The notes: a model not told the origin generated them from the letters alone. A stretch of 64,000 bases of DNA from Molanna angustata (GCA_963576475.1 OY754975.1:17220381-17284380); one strand, 5' to 3'. Positions 1-10,499 are shown, numbered from the stretch's first letter. A program made the numbers and translations.

Positions 1-1864
1 GATTCCTTAAGCACTCCTTTAAACCTTCGCTGTTTTCTATAAAAATAAACAAAATTTGATAAAATACCAATAAAATAAAAATATATATATTTTGCATCAA
101 ATCCTATAAAAAAATATATATAAATCATTCTAAATTGATGGGTGAGAAACAACATACAATGCGTGAGAATCTTCTTTAAGGAAATGAAATCTCACACACA
201 GTTAAAAAGAACCTCAACTCATTTACCATAATTATTTTAAATCAGATCAATCAGGGGGGCAAGTCTGGTCCAACCGGCGAAATCAAAACCCTGGTGACTA
301 CCCATATCATGGATATAATTATAATATAGAGTTCTATGACATCTAAAGATATTATAGAACTCCATATAATAATTATATCCATGATATGGGTAATCATGAG
401 GGTTTTGATTTCGCCGGTTGGACCAGACTTGCCCCCCAGGGTTTTGATTTTACAATAAAATGAAAATCTTCCCTTTGTGTCCGTCATAGGTACCTACTAT
501 AATGAAAAAACAAAGATTTTGATTCTTGTTCCTTGGTTCATGGTACAAGATACATGTAACAATATTTTAATACCCACATAGGCTTGAGCTGTGCAAACTG
601 AATATAGTGAAGATACCTACTTATTTACCATTTAAAAATGACTTAAATTGTTTTATGAATTTAATAGAAATGCGACTGGTATAGGTTATGTTTGTAATTG
701 TTATAGTTGTCGTACAGTACAGATACAAATGGCTTAATAATGAACTTTTTTTTGTTTGCTTCTTTTTTTCTTTGAAAACATTATTTTTCCCCCTCCAAAA
801 CTTGCTCATTATTTTACATAATTAATTGTACCCACTAAATAGAACCTTTAAAAGTTTTAAAACATAATTTGTAATTTAATATACCCTTGTTAATACTATT
901 ATAAACTGTTGGTTTTAAATATCAATAAAATAAATACTTTTTGGGGGGCAAGTCTGGTCCAACCGGCGAAATCGAAACCCTCACGATTACCCATATCATG
1001 GATATAATTATTATACTGAGTTCTATAATATCTTTAGATGTCATAGAACTCCATATGATAATTATATCCATGATATGGGTAATCACGAGGGTTTTGATTT
1101 CGCCGGATGGACCAGACTTGCTCCCTTGATTGGTTTAGGAGATGCTGTGCCACAAGCATATTGCTGTAAACATCTCAATGAAATAATGATACAAGAAATT
1201 TACAAATCTGACACAAAAAGCTAGTCCACACAGTTATACAACTGTAAAAACATCAGATAAGTGAAATTTAATGAAAAAATGTTACAAACCCAGCATTTTT
1301 AATTTGTCGACAGACACAGTATCTTCAGTAGGATAATTATAAGAAGACAGCTTGCTTGTATTTTCCTCCTCTACAGGTATAATATCTAGGGGTACACAAT
1401 TTTCTTTGTGCTTCTTACAGCAAAGGACCGAGCAACTGAAATAGAAAACAATGTTTTATTTTATAATTGATTAAAATATTTTTAAACATGCGTGGTGTCA
1501 AAATAAGATAGGTATTTAACAAAATAAAATGACATCATAAACTGGTCACGGCAATGAGGAAACGAAGGAGGAAATTCAAAGATACATAACCATTAATGTT
1601 CAGTAATCGCTTGACAAACACAAAAAGGCTTTTCCTATTTGAATGAATAATGTATTGAGTAGACATAGCATCACTTTGGTTATACCAAGGGCTTACTGGT
1701 TTTACTCAATCTTTAGAAAAGAAATTTATTTTAAATTTAGGTGAGTGACATCGTTTCATCTTCACCATGTATTAAAATATTTAAGAAGAAAAAACTTACT
1801 AAGGATTTCGACAAGTTGGACATTTATATTTTGGGTTTTCACCTTCACAAACTGAGCACTGCAT
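1..1864 (-). CDS. ZNHIT3: ZNHIT3-like HIT-type zinc finger protein, exons 1-3 (partial)
   Basis: Three minus-strand exons splice in frame: 1864-1800 (start codon at 1864-1862), 1435-1290, and 36-1, which runs off the window. Donors are GTAAGT (after 1800) and GTTTGT (after 1290); acceptors are TTTCAG and TATAG. The product starts MQCSVCEGENPKYKCPTC and continues RNPYCSVLCCKKHKENC, giving the C-x2-C / C-x2-C / C-x3-C / H-x3-C spacing of the HIT zinc finger within the first ~34 residues. After an acidic linker it reads DKLKML, then ENSEGLKECLRN across the exon 2/3 junction, matching the place where ZNHIT3 proteins have a Leu-rich segment leading to NPHLR. Known family role: a small nuclear factor that works with NUFIP in box C/D snoRNP assembly and was first named as a thyroid-receptor interactor. 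Intron 2 holds two family A MITEs (254-437, 943-1125). The gene is identified from the finger and exon joins only; the C-terminal half is outside the window. Confidence 0.88.
254..437. mobile_element. Family A palindromic MITE, copy 1
   Basis: A 184-bp near-perfect palindrome with ends GGGGGGCAAGTCTGG and CCAGACTTGCCCCCC. The arms meet near 345 and pair over almost their whole length. Flanks are AG on both sides, consistent with a 2-bp target duplication. It lies in intron 2 of the ZNHIT3-like gene. The G-rich ends recall PIF/Harbinger or ISL2EU elements, but the superfamily is not proven. Confidence 0.9.
943..1125. mobile_element. Family A palindromic MITE, copy 2
   Basis: A 183-bp copy of the same foldback element in the same intron as copy 1. 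The right terminus is mutated (CTCCC instead of CCCCCC). The long ORF across it is only the palindrome read through and is not a gene. Confidence 0.9.
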
Positions 1865-2084
1865 TTCAAATTATTTATAAATTACAATTATTACTAAAAC
1901 TTACGTATGCGCAATGATATTTAAATTCAAAACAAAAACAAATCACACGCGTTTTAAACTCTGAATTTGACATAATATTATATAAAAATAGGTTACAGTT
2001 GGTAAAACAGAGAATGATATTATAGATTTAGATTTGCATCATTAAAATAGTATAAATATAATATTACAGTCGGTTTCGTCACCG
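1865..2084 (-). promoter_or_regulatory. Head-to-head intergenic region, ZNHIT3-like gene and tRNA-Arg
   Basis: These 220 bases separate the ZNHIT3-like start codon (minus) from the tRNA gene (plus), so the Pol II promoter of the zinc-finger gene must lie here or overlap the tRNA. The stretch is AT-rich with an ACGCG patch near 1948. No clear TATA box at a convincing distance is seen. Confidence 0.4.
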
Positions 2085-2157
2085 GCCCCTGTGGCCTAAT
2101 GGATAAGGCATCGGCCTCCTAAGCCGGGGATTGTGGGTTCGAGTCCCACCAGGGGTA
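2085..2157 (+). tRNA. tRNA-Arg (anticodon CCT)
   Basis: A 73-nt cloverleaf: acceptor GCCCCTG/CAGGGGT, D arm with A box TGGCCTAATGG, anticodon stem TCGGC/GCCGG around loop CTCCTAA (anticodon CCT at 2118-2120), T arm with B box GGTTCGAGTCC, and discriminator A. It closely follows the conserved animal tRNA-Arg(CCT) and has no intron. Neat stems and an immediate T-run argue for a working gene rather than a SINE head. Confidence 0.95.
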
Positions 2158-2161
2158 CAAG

Positions 2162-2171
2162 TTTTTTTTTT
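2162..2171 (+). terminator. RNA polymerase III terminator
   Basis: A run of ten T starts 5 nt after the tRNA-Arg discriminator base, the usual Pol III stop signal. Confidence 0.9.
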
Positions 2172-2505
2172 AATTTTGAGTTTTTGACACAACTAATTTA
2201 CAAAGGATTATTCATATACCGTATTCTCATTGTTATTTAGGAATGCTATTTTTTTTCAATTTTCATTTCATCGTCGATGAAAGAATCAATAGTATTAAAT
2301 AGCATTAATAATACGAAATTGGTTCGTATTTTTAATTGGAAAAACTATTTTATTTTCTGAAAGTAAGTTAAGGTTTATTAAATGAAAATAACGTTGAAAA
2401 CCCGAACATTTATTTTATATACCTATCATCATCACGTTATTGTCTTTAACAAATAGAAATCAATGCAAGCGTACGCAATGGCTGATTTTTTTATTCTAAA
2501 ACAAA
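2172..2505. other. AT-rich intergenic DNA, nothing recognised
   Basis: No ORF, tRNA or repeat family of this window is seen here. Confidence 0.4.
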
Positions 2506-3055
2506 TTGAGCGGCAGTGTGACCGTTTTCCAAACTGCCGAAAATACCGCACTTGTGGCGAAAATATACTAAACCCTTTGTGAAAAACTACCAAAAAAATT
2601 CTAAAACATGAAATTCGGCTAAATGTACCAGAATAATAATGCTCATCTTTGAAGAAAAGTCAAATTAAACATATTAACTCCTGCTGAAAAGGTAAAGGAA
2701 AAAAAATAATCGGCTGTTATTTATCTGAAAATCCAAATATTATATTCAAGGCAAAAATAATATATAGTAGAAAAGATCTTACAAATCTGAGCTGCTCCCG
2801 TACTGGAGCTGTTAATTAAATACTTAGCATTGTCACTTAACTACTTTCGAAAAAAAGATACCTATAGTAGATAATATAAAAAAAGCTTAATTTTTACTAC
2901 AAAGATTATGACTAACAAAAGATTAAGATTACTTAAAGATTATGACTTAAGATGGTGGATTCGAAAGAAAATTTACTATGAAATTCATTTCTGTTCCCAT
3001 TCAGGACGATATTTTTGCTCGTATTTTCGCTTCATAATATTTATTGATAATGATA

Positions 3056-3249
3056 AAGAACACTTCCTTACACCCTGCGCAAGTGGCGAGTTTATTGCCG
3101 TATGACAATTTCTTCCTAATAACCAGTGTTTCCAGCCCAGAGAAGCAATATTTGCGTGAGAAATAAATTTCTCCTCTGCTAGGAATCGAACCCAGGATGC
3201 CCGCATAGAAACCAAACGGCTTACCAACTGTGCCACGGCGCGCGGCGGT
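3056..3249 (-). mobile_element. SINE-2 (tRNA-derived), copy 1
   Basis: Read on the minus strand it starts GACCGCCGCGCGCCGTGGC, contains an A-box-like TGGCACAGTTGGTAAG and a B box GGTTCGATTCC (near 3181-3191), then a non-tRNA body ending GCGCAGGGTGTAAGGAAGTG. A second near-complete copy lies at 46877-47093. Confidence 0.8.
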
Positions 3250-3306
3250 CAATTATTAACTTTATTATCAAATATCGTATTTTTAACTTTGTGGTACATT
3301 TAAACA

Positions 3307-3489
3307 AAAATTAACTAAATTTTTAACTTTGTTTACACCACGAGAGAAATACATAGTTTTCTTTTAAGCACACAGTCACATTCTGCGTTTAGTTGAAATT
3401 CTGCCTGAGGAGGGAACGGTTAGTTCCGAAACCGGTCGCTAATTCAATTCTCACGTGGTGTAAACAAAGTTAAAAATTTAGTTAATTTT
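3307..3489 (+). repeat. 36-bp perfect inverted repeat enclosing a hammerhead-like motif
   Basis: Arms 3307-3342 and 3454-3489 are perfectly complementary, and pairing continues inward after one mismatch. The ~110-nt middle holds CTGAGGA (3405-3411), a stem GGAAC/GTTCC with a 5-nt loop, then GAAA (3428-3431) and CCGGTC. This matches the order of the hammerhead core (CUGANGA, stem II, GAAA, short palindromic stem III ending GUC), except for one extra G between the core and stem II. An AATT-containing stem I with an internal loop can be drawn from flanking bases. Such motifs are known from Penelope-like elements and retrozymes. No protein is encoded. Confidence 0.6.
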
Positions 3490-3935
3490 AATTATTAACT
3501 CCACCAAAGCACAAAATGTCAACAAACTTTGTTCGATACTTTTTAGTGTTTTTAGAATAATGTGATTTCCAAAATTCATCAAATTTTGCTAATTAAAAAG
3601 TAACCAATTGAAAAATGTAAATCAAAAGATCCCGCCACCACTATGTCCATCAATGAGTAAATCATATTATAAGTAAAGAGGGATAAAATTAAATTATCAT
3701 AGGCAACAAATGAGAATGCAAACAGAATATTAATAAAATACCAAAAAATGGTATGAAATTCTCTAAAAATCACAGAATATACCAGAAAATACCAAAAATT
3801 TCAAAAATACTAAAAAATACCAAACGTGTTCCAATGAGGCGAAAAATACCAATTTAGTACTAAAAATACTAAAAATGGCCACACTTGAGCGGTTCTGCGT
3901 TGTTCAGTCAAAACCGCGGCGGGTAAAAACCGTGC

Positions 3936-4080
3936 GGTCGGGCACAAGTAACTATTTTTACATAGGTCGGGCACAAGTAACTATTTTTACATAGGTCGGG
4001 CACAAGTAACTATTTTTACATAGGTCGGGCACAAGTAACTATTTTTACATAGGTCGGGCACAAGTAACTATTTTTACATA
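3936..4080 (+). repeat. Minisatellite, 29 bp x 5, perfect
   Basis: Five identical head-to-tail units start at 3936, 3965, 3994, 4023 and 4052. The unit starts GGTCGGGCACAAGTAAC and ends TTTTTACATA. The lack of divergence, in contrast to the surrounding decayed repeats, suggests a recent expansion or an assembly artefact. Confidence 0.97.
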
Positions 4081-4435
4081 CGGAACTCAAATAAAATAGT
4101 AAAGGTATGTATATTCACTTAATAAAATGTAAATAATTCGTATAATAGTGTTATTGAATCTTCACCACCAATTATAATTATAATTTATAGGGTTCATTGA
4201 TAATATTATTATTTATATTATATTCCATACTATGTAAAAAGGAAACTTGTGGGGCACCACCTGCCAATACCTACCTCTATATATAACCATCCGTGAATCA
4301 ATAAATGGGAATAAGTGGGACACAATGATACGAAATAATGAATATTCAATTATATTCCTTCTGCCTTTCCAGATTGTGAGTCTATTTACCAACTATTCTA
4401 TTTTCTTTTTTATTTGGTATCATTATAACATTGGA
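4081..4435. other. Unassigned AT-rich DNA
   Basis: No supported gene. A short open frame from 4247 has no recognisable domain. Confidence 0.3.
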
Positions 4436-4439
4436 CCAA

Positions 4440-4525
4440 ATCAACTTGAGCCGCCACATTGTATGAGTCGGTTGGTAGAGATTGCCTCCTGGCAATAAAC
4501 CCTCCTTTGTGGTACATTAATACTA
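4440..4525 (+). mobile_element. Non-LTR retrotransposon 3'-end scrap
   Basis: It contains CTGGCAATAAACCCTCC, like the GCAATAAGCCCGCC tail of the LINE 3' end at 48480-48985. Very short, directly left of a family B copy. Confidence 0.35.
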
Positions 4526-4530
4526 TAATA

Positions 4531-5545
4531 CTAGTTGCATGTAACACATGAGATCCAACTGTCGATAGTGATAGTATGTATAGTTGAAGAATAAGTACCA
4601 AACTATAATCCCATAAACACAAATTATTTAATATTTTAAGATATTTGATTTTCTATACAACACTTACCTATATATGTATGTCAAGATAGGATAGTATGGA
4701 GGTCAGTCCTTTGATCCTACGCAGAATATGAAAACAGCATGATGGTATGTATGTATGTTTGGAGATTAGTATCAAATAATTAGGTTTTCTTAGATATTGT
4801 GTGTAGGCGATTGCCATACAAATTGTATGAAGAAATGTCGTCACTAAATTCAATTTTTATAAAAATTGTTAAAAAAAGTTTGAGATGTGCTAATACATCT
4901 TGTATATTTTTTATAGAAAATTAAATTATCTAGTTGGGGTGTTTCGGCTTTTTTCGATATTTTTAAAATATTTGGAAATATAGGCAGTTAAACTCATAAA
5001 TTTATCATAAAAAAAATATTTTTCTTAGTAAAAAATGTTTGAGAAACCCTGGAATTTTTTTTAAAAAATTAATTTGAGATTTTGTATTTTTCTATGTTTA
5101 TACCAATTTTCAGCGTTCTAGCTTTTATGGTTTTTGAGATATGGAAAAATAAAGTAAAAATTCAAAAGTTGATAACCCCTGACTGAAACAAAAATTCAAA
5201 ATTCTGAGTATAAAAGTTTTGTAGGCCTATAACTGTTTATATATTCTGAAATTTTGGGCTCTGTAAATTGAGCGGATCAAAAGTTATAAGGGGGGGGGGG
5301 ACACACACACAGACACACAGACACACGAAATGTTCTACTCCGAATTCTGAGTAAATCCGTGTATGGAACATATATGCTGCGAAGCCTCTAAGTTGGTGTT
5401 TTTTGACTTCAAAGTTGGAAAAGCCGTGAAAAAAGTAGACCTCTCCATACAATTCTCGCGTATCCTGGCTTGAAACATTGTCGATATGTTAAGAGAACAA
5501 AGTTCTCCTGAACAAATCGACAGTTGGATTAGGAAAATACACAAT
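4531..5545 (+). mobile_element. Family B ~1-kb element, copy 1 (full length)
   Basis: The left end reads ACTAGTTGCATGTAACACATG then ATCCAACTGTCGATAG; the right end reads CAAATCGACAGTTGGAT, so ATCCAACTGTCGA is inverted at the two ends. The interior has no coding capacity; it includes a GGTATGTATGTATG stretch (~4740-4755) and a CCGAATTCTGAGTAAATCC block (~5339). The G-run and (CA)n at 5290-5325 are local simple repeats. Eight further copies or fragments are listed below. Superfamily not recognised. Confidence 0.8.
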
Positions 5546-5754
5546 GACGCAGACAAAGGTGCAGGAAAAGCCGTAGCCACACAAAAAGTAAGTAAAGTAA
5601 GAAGGAATACATACATTGAATAATGGACAGGGATGGTTACAAAGTGACCATAGAGGAGCATTTAGAAAATTCCTTTGCAAAACAGGGAGTTGTGGGAAAA
5701 TAGAATCGATGGATTTATAAAGGCCAATGTTCATGATAGTATATTTGATATGAA

Positions 5755-6000
5755 TCAGTACCTAGATAATATAAAGCATGTTTGTGCATGTGCAAGAACA
5801 AAAAATATACCTATATTAAATTGTGATTGTGTTCGGTCGGGTTGAATGACCGCCTCACAATTTGGCTGGTCCCGGATATCCGAACGTCCGGTAGAAAGTA
5901 CGGAGTGGGTGATAGTGGTAGTAGTGGTGGGTAGCGACAACACGGTCGACCTTTGCTGTATCTTCGCCGGCCTTTCCATTGGTCAACTAACTTTTATTCA
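5755..6000 (-). other. GC-richer patch, unknown coding or first-exon candidate
   Basis: The patch is markedly richer in G+C and CpG than its surroundings. On the minus strand a 74-codon frame starts MERPAKIQQRSTVLSLP, rich in Thr/Ser and Arg, matching no family I recognise. It could be the 5' part of a mobile element, a 5' exon, or chance. The stretch 5546-5754 between it and the family B copy shows nothing. Confidence 0.2.
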
Positions 6001-6182
6001 ATAGTCGCACAACACGTTGTGTTCCTAAGTTCTCTAATTATATATTACAATTCTTTTTTTTCCTGGCAATGATTATTCCTACATGATGGTGTAGTCTGCC
6101 ATTTTGGCTAATTTTACGCATATAAAGTGAATTGTTTAAATATGTGCCACACAGTTAACTCAGAAAATATTAATAAAATTCA

Positions 6183-6500
6183 TTTTATTTATTTATAATT
6201 TATTTATTTAAATCTTACAAGTTATTGAGTACAATTAATATGAAATAATGTATTCAACCTCACTAGGATAAACCTGTATGGAGGTTAAATAAATACACAT
6301 TTTTGACAGACATAAATGACACAAAAATAATGTTATACAAAACAACATGTCACTAATGTCGCCAGTTGGGTACTTATTAACCACTTGCAACAATATTTTT
6401 TAAATAATATGGATGATAAATAATACAATAACAAAAATATAATATATAGGGTAACCATGAGTATTGTAAATAAAATTTAAAAAAAACATATATTTCAACT
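6183..6500 (-). mobile_element. LINE 3' UTR and AATAAATA tail (minus)
   Basis: The minus strand ends in a run of AAATAAATAAA-type units (6183-6215), the usual 3' tail of CR1/Jockey-like retroposons here. The body further right is AT-rich and non-coding. Confidence 0.4.
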
Positions 6501-7560
6501 TAGGAAGGTTAACGATGAAAGAATACTTTTGCCATCCTCAAACAATACAAACATCTTGACATTTTTTTTTAAATTTGAGAGAGGAATTGATTGATTTTAG
6601 ATAGTCGGGAAGAATATTGAATATTAGTGGAGCCTGATAACAGTAATTTCGCTGCCCAAAAGAAGTTTAAGTACCTATAGACTGTTTATATATACTTGTT
6701 AAACAAGGAAAACAACATGATTCTTTATTGTTTGGATAGATCTGTCATTTTTTTGTACATGTATCTTCGTTAACTTAATATTATAGTCATCGTGGATTAA
6801 AATGATGGTACTCAAAAGGTGTAGCATCACTGATTCGGCGAGACAACTGAATGTGATGGCGTGGATCCGGTATCTGCATCTCACCACTCACCAAACCAAT
6901 ATTTTTTATAACATCATATAACTAATAATGACACTGCCTTGCCATTTGTCACACCCTCAAATAATGGACCAGTGTTTAGAACAATGTGCCTACTCTCGTC
7001 TCGATACCTCCTAATGACTGAATATATTCATAAGTAAAAGAAATATGTGATTTCCTATAGTGAAACAACAGAATTGGTTATATTTTTCCTTCAATATCAT
7101 TTGCGCAATTAAACGTAATAATGTATCAAGACAAGCTTTAGTATTTTCTTATGTCAATATTGACAGTTCTGATATTGTGGATCTTCATCTAAGGATTTTT
7201 TATAAACTCATTGATTTATATTCCAAAAGTTTATTTGCCTTCCGACTGTTTAGGCTCTTATCAATTGTTAAAGGTACCTATTTAAGGATCGTCTTGTGAA
7301 AGGAAATGACTCAATGATTGCTTTTATTAAACCCTAGACACCTATCCTTCTTAAACAACATCCATATATTATTTAAGAGAAATATGTGAATTTTCTATAC
7401 TTATTTTAATCAGTAAAATTGGTTACATTTTGCCTGTACCATCACTTGTTCAATAAAACGAATCAAATCAGTTAAAAAATAAGATAATGGTACATATTTC
7501 ATTATATGATATTCTGTCACGTTATTTACTGGCAAATGTTTTAGAAACATTATCGGTATT
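6500..7560. other. Unassigned AT-rich DNA
   Basis: Nothing recognisable; the open frame 7060-7299 has no known domain or codon signature. Confidence 0.3.
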
Positions 7561-7571
7561 ATCTTCGGGGC

Positions 7572-7988
7572 TTGAGTCAAACTCTAACATACGATATTCC
7601 TGGTACAGATATACTCGTACAAACAGTAATAATTAAAATGATGCTGTATTCCTCAGCAATTAAAATAGTGAAAGAAGCAATAAAATTTTCAGAAGGTGTC
7701 ATAACATTTATTATAAATATCAGGGGAACAGAAATGTTCATACCAAGGCCCAGAGTCCAATGTGACATGTCAGTGTGGTTATGTTGTAGAGTCAATGCAG
7801 ACTTTCAGTCGCCACCGCTAAGAAGAAGCCGGCTGTTGGCAACTTTCTTCACTATCAACCATCATCAACCACTCAATTCCAAATCCACAGCCGCTGCACC
7901 GGTCGTGACCATTGTGCTATGCTTCGCCGAGACGTCACAAGGGATTCATTTCAATTTTATTGTCACATTTTTATATTTAGCATTTTAG
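7572..7988 (+). other. Open reading frame with GC-richer 3' half, function unknown
   Basis: A 138-codon open frame, overlapped by a minus-strand frame over its first half. The segment 7790-7930 is GC-richer and contains GAGACGTCACAAG (CRE-like core). The protein has no domain I recognise. It may be a promoter or 5' UTR segment, or chance. Confidence 0.15.
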
Positions 7989-8239
7989 TAATGGTGGAAA
8001 CGTTTTTTATTGTAAATACAAATCAAATGATAATTTTATACTGAAATGATTTACAATTTCTTAAAAAAAAACAAAGGTATCAGTCTAAAGAACCAAAAAT
8101 TGCGTAAAAAAAATTCCATTAACAGTAAATACTGCTAAATTTTTTTAAAATAATTTTACAAATAATTTTATTGTAATTGGAAAAAGAAGGAACACAAATT
8201 AATAGTCCGACTTACGATACACTGTTGATGGCACAATTT

Positions 8240-9163
8240 ATCCAACTGTCAATTTGTTCAAGAGAATTTATTTCTCTTAACAAATCGACAAAGTTTCAAG
8301 CCAAAATAATTTTCAACTTTGAAATCAAAAAACATCAACTTAGAGGCTTCGCAGCATATATGTTTTATATACATAATATGGATTTACTCAGAATTCGAAA
8401 TAGAACATTTAGTGTGTCTGTGTATGTCCCCTTATAACTTTTGATTTTCTCAATGCACAGAACATAAAACTTATATAGAAAGTTATAGACCTACAAACTT
8501 TTTATTTTATACTGAAATAGATTTTTATGTTTCAATCAGGGATTATTAACTTTTAATTTTTTACTTTTTTTCTATATATCTCGAAAACCATTAAAGCTAT
8601 AACGCTGAAAATTGGTATAAAAATAGACAAATACAAAATCTCAATTTCTTTTAAAAATTCCAGAGTTTCTCAAACATTTTTTACTAGGACGATACATTTT
8701 TTATGATAAATTTATGTGTTTAACTGCCTATACTTGAGTTTTTAAAAATATCGAAAATGCTGAAACACTCCAACTAGATAATTTAATTTTCTATAATAAA
8801 TATCAAAATTGTAGTAGTACATCTCAACCTTTTTTTAACAATTTTTATCAAAATTGAATTTAGTGAAAATATCGTTTCATACAATTTGTAAGGCAGCATA
8901 CACTACACAATATCTCACCCAATAGCTCGATACCTACTTAATCTCCAAACATGCTGTTTTCATATTCTGGGTAGGAAAAACAGACTGACCTCCATACTAT
9001 CCTGTCCTGACATACATTCCTACAGGTTTTATATAGAAAACAAAATATCTTAAAATATTTATTAATTTGTGTTTAAGTGTTTATAGTTTGGTACGTATTC
9101 TTCAATTATTATACATACTATCGCCATCGACAGTTGGATCTCATATATTACATGCAAGTAAGT
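8240..9163 (-). mobile_element. Family B element, copy 2
   Basis: A near-full-length copy in reverse orientation: ATCCAACTGTCAATTTGTTC at its right terminus (8240) and GTTGGATCTCATATATTACA at its left terminus (~9135-9155). The left terminus is the insertion site of the retrotransposon fragment 9164-9834. Confidence 0.8.
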
Positions 9164-9834
9164 CATTTCATTTCCGTGTCCAAGGTCATCCGCCTACACT
9201 GTGTCCCTCCAGTAATTTGCAGCCATAATTCCATTTTCATTGGCCTGCCACAAATCCTCTTCAGAGCACCCTCCCTCCATAAGCGGGCAGCTCAGCAGGT
9301 GCGACATACTCTGCGTCTCTCCACACTCACATGCCGTGTCCTGGTCCGCCTCCAGCATTCCCCATCTATCCAGGTTCACCTTGCACCTTCCTACACCCGT
9401 CCTCAGCCTGTTTAGGGATTTCCAGGCTGTATAAGGCAGTAGGTGACCCGCCGGGAGTACCTCTGCTGGTTCACGAAAGCTCTCACCTTCTATCCGTTCC
9501 TTCCACAGCTCAACTCTTCTCTTTTCGCTGGTTGAGTTTAAAGATATTGTATTCCTGAGGAAGCTGTTTCTAGATTTGAGTCTTGAGGGCGGGAGGATGT
9601 GACCATATAGCGGATGTCGAGAGTCATTCTGCTGTTTCATCTTTTCCTCTTCAGAGGCTACAACTCTTCTTATATGTGGTGGTGCTATTCCAGTTAGTAA
9701 TTGGATTTTTTCCACATTAGTAGGTTTAAGACACCCCGTAATTAGTCTGTTGGTTTCATTCAAAGCAACATCTACGTTTCTGGCATGGGGAGATTGGAAC
9801 CAGACTGGAGCCGCATATCGGACTATTACTTATT
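9164..9834 (-). pseudogene. Non-LTR retrotransposon ORF2 C-terminal fragment with 12-bp target duplication
   Basis: Minus strand, ~9825 down to the stop near 9194, is open without breaks. It runs VRYAAPVWFQSPHARN, then LITGCLKPT, GIAPPHIRR, LNRLRTGVGR and CECGETQSMSHLLSCPL: the distal end of a Jockey/CR1-like ORF2 with its terminal Cys-rich C-x-C...H...C motif. The apparent start at 9763 is a TTG inside the frame. RT and endonuclease domains are missing, so this is a 5'-truncated insertion. Direct repeats ATGCAAGTAAGT at 9152-9163 and 9835-9846 are its target-site duplication. The intact frame implies a fairly young insertion. Confidence 0.85.
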
Positions 9835-9859
9835 ATGCAAGTAAGTAATAGTCCGATAT
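9815..9859. repeat. 18-bp perfect inverted repeat at retrotransposon 5' junction
   Basis: Arms 9815-9832 and 9842-9859 (ATATCGGACTATTACTTA and its complement) with a 9-nt loop. The left arm belongs to the retrotransposon's 5' junction, the right arm to the flank just after the target duplication, a pattern expected from template switching or twin priming. Confidence 0.9.
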
Positions 9860-10495
9860 ACAGCAACGTTTTCTATCAATATTTTTTTAATGGCTGGTTT
9901 TTTTATATTAGGTACCTTTCTTATTGAATATAGATAAAAAAAACAGTCATAAAAATGTTTTTTGACGTTGCTATTTCATCTTAGCCTATACATATAAAAA
10001 CGTTTAAGAAAATATGTCAGGGTCTTCTTCTATTGTTAAAAAATGCATAGGAAATTCTCAACTCGTCATATCATGTTTTTAATGTAGGTACCTACATTTT
10101 TTTGTTAGACTACTTCAACTACTGGGTGTGTATGCTTCTTGTATTATGTACTAAGATGGATAAAACAAATATTTATGACTAAAGTAATTAATAAATATAT
10201 TCCTCTGTGTTGTGTCAGCGAGGTAGACAAGGTCATTGTAACCCATACCGGTTCCGGTACGGGAATTGCGAAAAGTGGAACACCATTCTGTTCAACTGGT
10301 GATTGGTGATCTTCAACTTGTATATGTAGGTACCTATCTCGCTTCATTATCATTATATTATGTTATATCACGTTTTTATTGTGTTTTTCTTCTTCTTTGA
10401 CTACCCACTGCCCATTCTCTGAGGACATCGTCAAAAAAAAAATTGTATTTTGTAATTGTATAGAGTATGTGGAGTAAATTAATATCGTTACATAA
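9860..10495. other. Unassigned AT-rich DNA
   Basis: No recognised gene or repeat. Confidence 0.3.
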
Positions 10496-10499
10496 AATT

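Larger units (their letters stand above)
2514..3884. mobile_element. Non-autonomous hAT-like DNA transposon with 8-bp target duplication
   Basis: The left end begins CAGTGTGACCGTTTT and the right end, reversed, begins GTGTGGCCATTTTT, giving short imperfect terminal inverted repeats. Both sides carry the 8-mer TTGAGCGG (2506-2513 and 3885-3892), the duplication length of hAT elements, and CAGTG is a typical hAT start. Near both ends are many TACC/TACTA motifs set in A runs (especially 3770-3880), like subterminal transposase-binding repeats. No transposase is encoded. It carries a SINE-2 copy (3056-3249) and the inverted-repeat element 3307-3489. The right terminus seems to lack the last base or two. 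Confidence 0.7.

Noticed and set aside
251..487. Frames across family A MITEs (also 941-1129 and 35765-36013)
   Set aside because: Palindromic non-coding MITE sequence; the same peptide appears on both strands of each copy.
5335..5734. 108- and 81-codon minus frames
   Set aside because: They span the family B right end and anonymous flank; hydrophobic composition comes from AT-rich sequence and no domain is seen.
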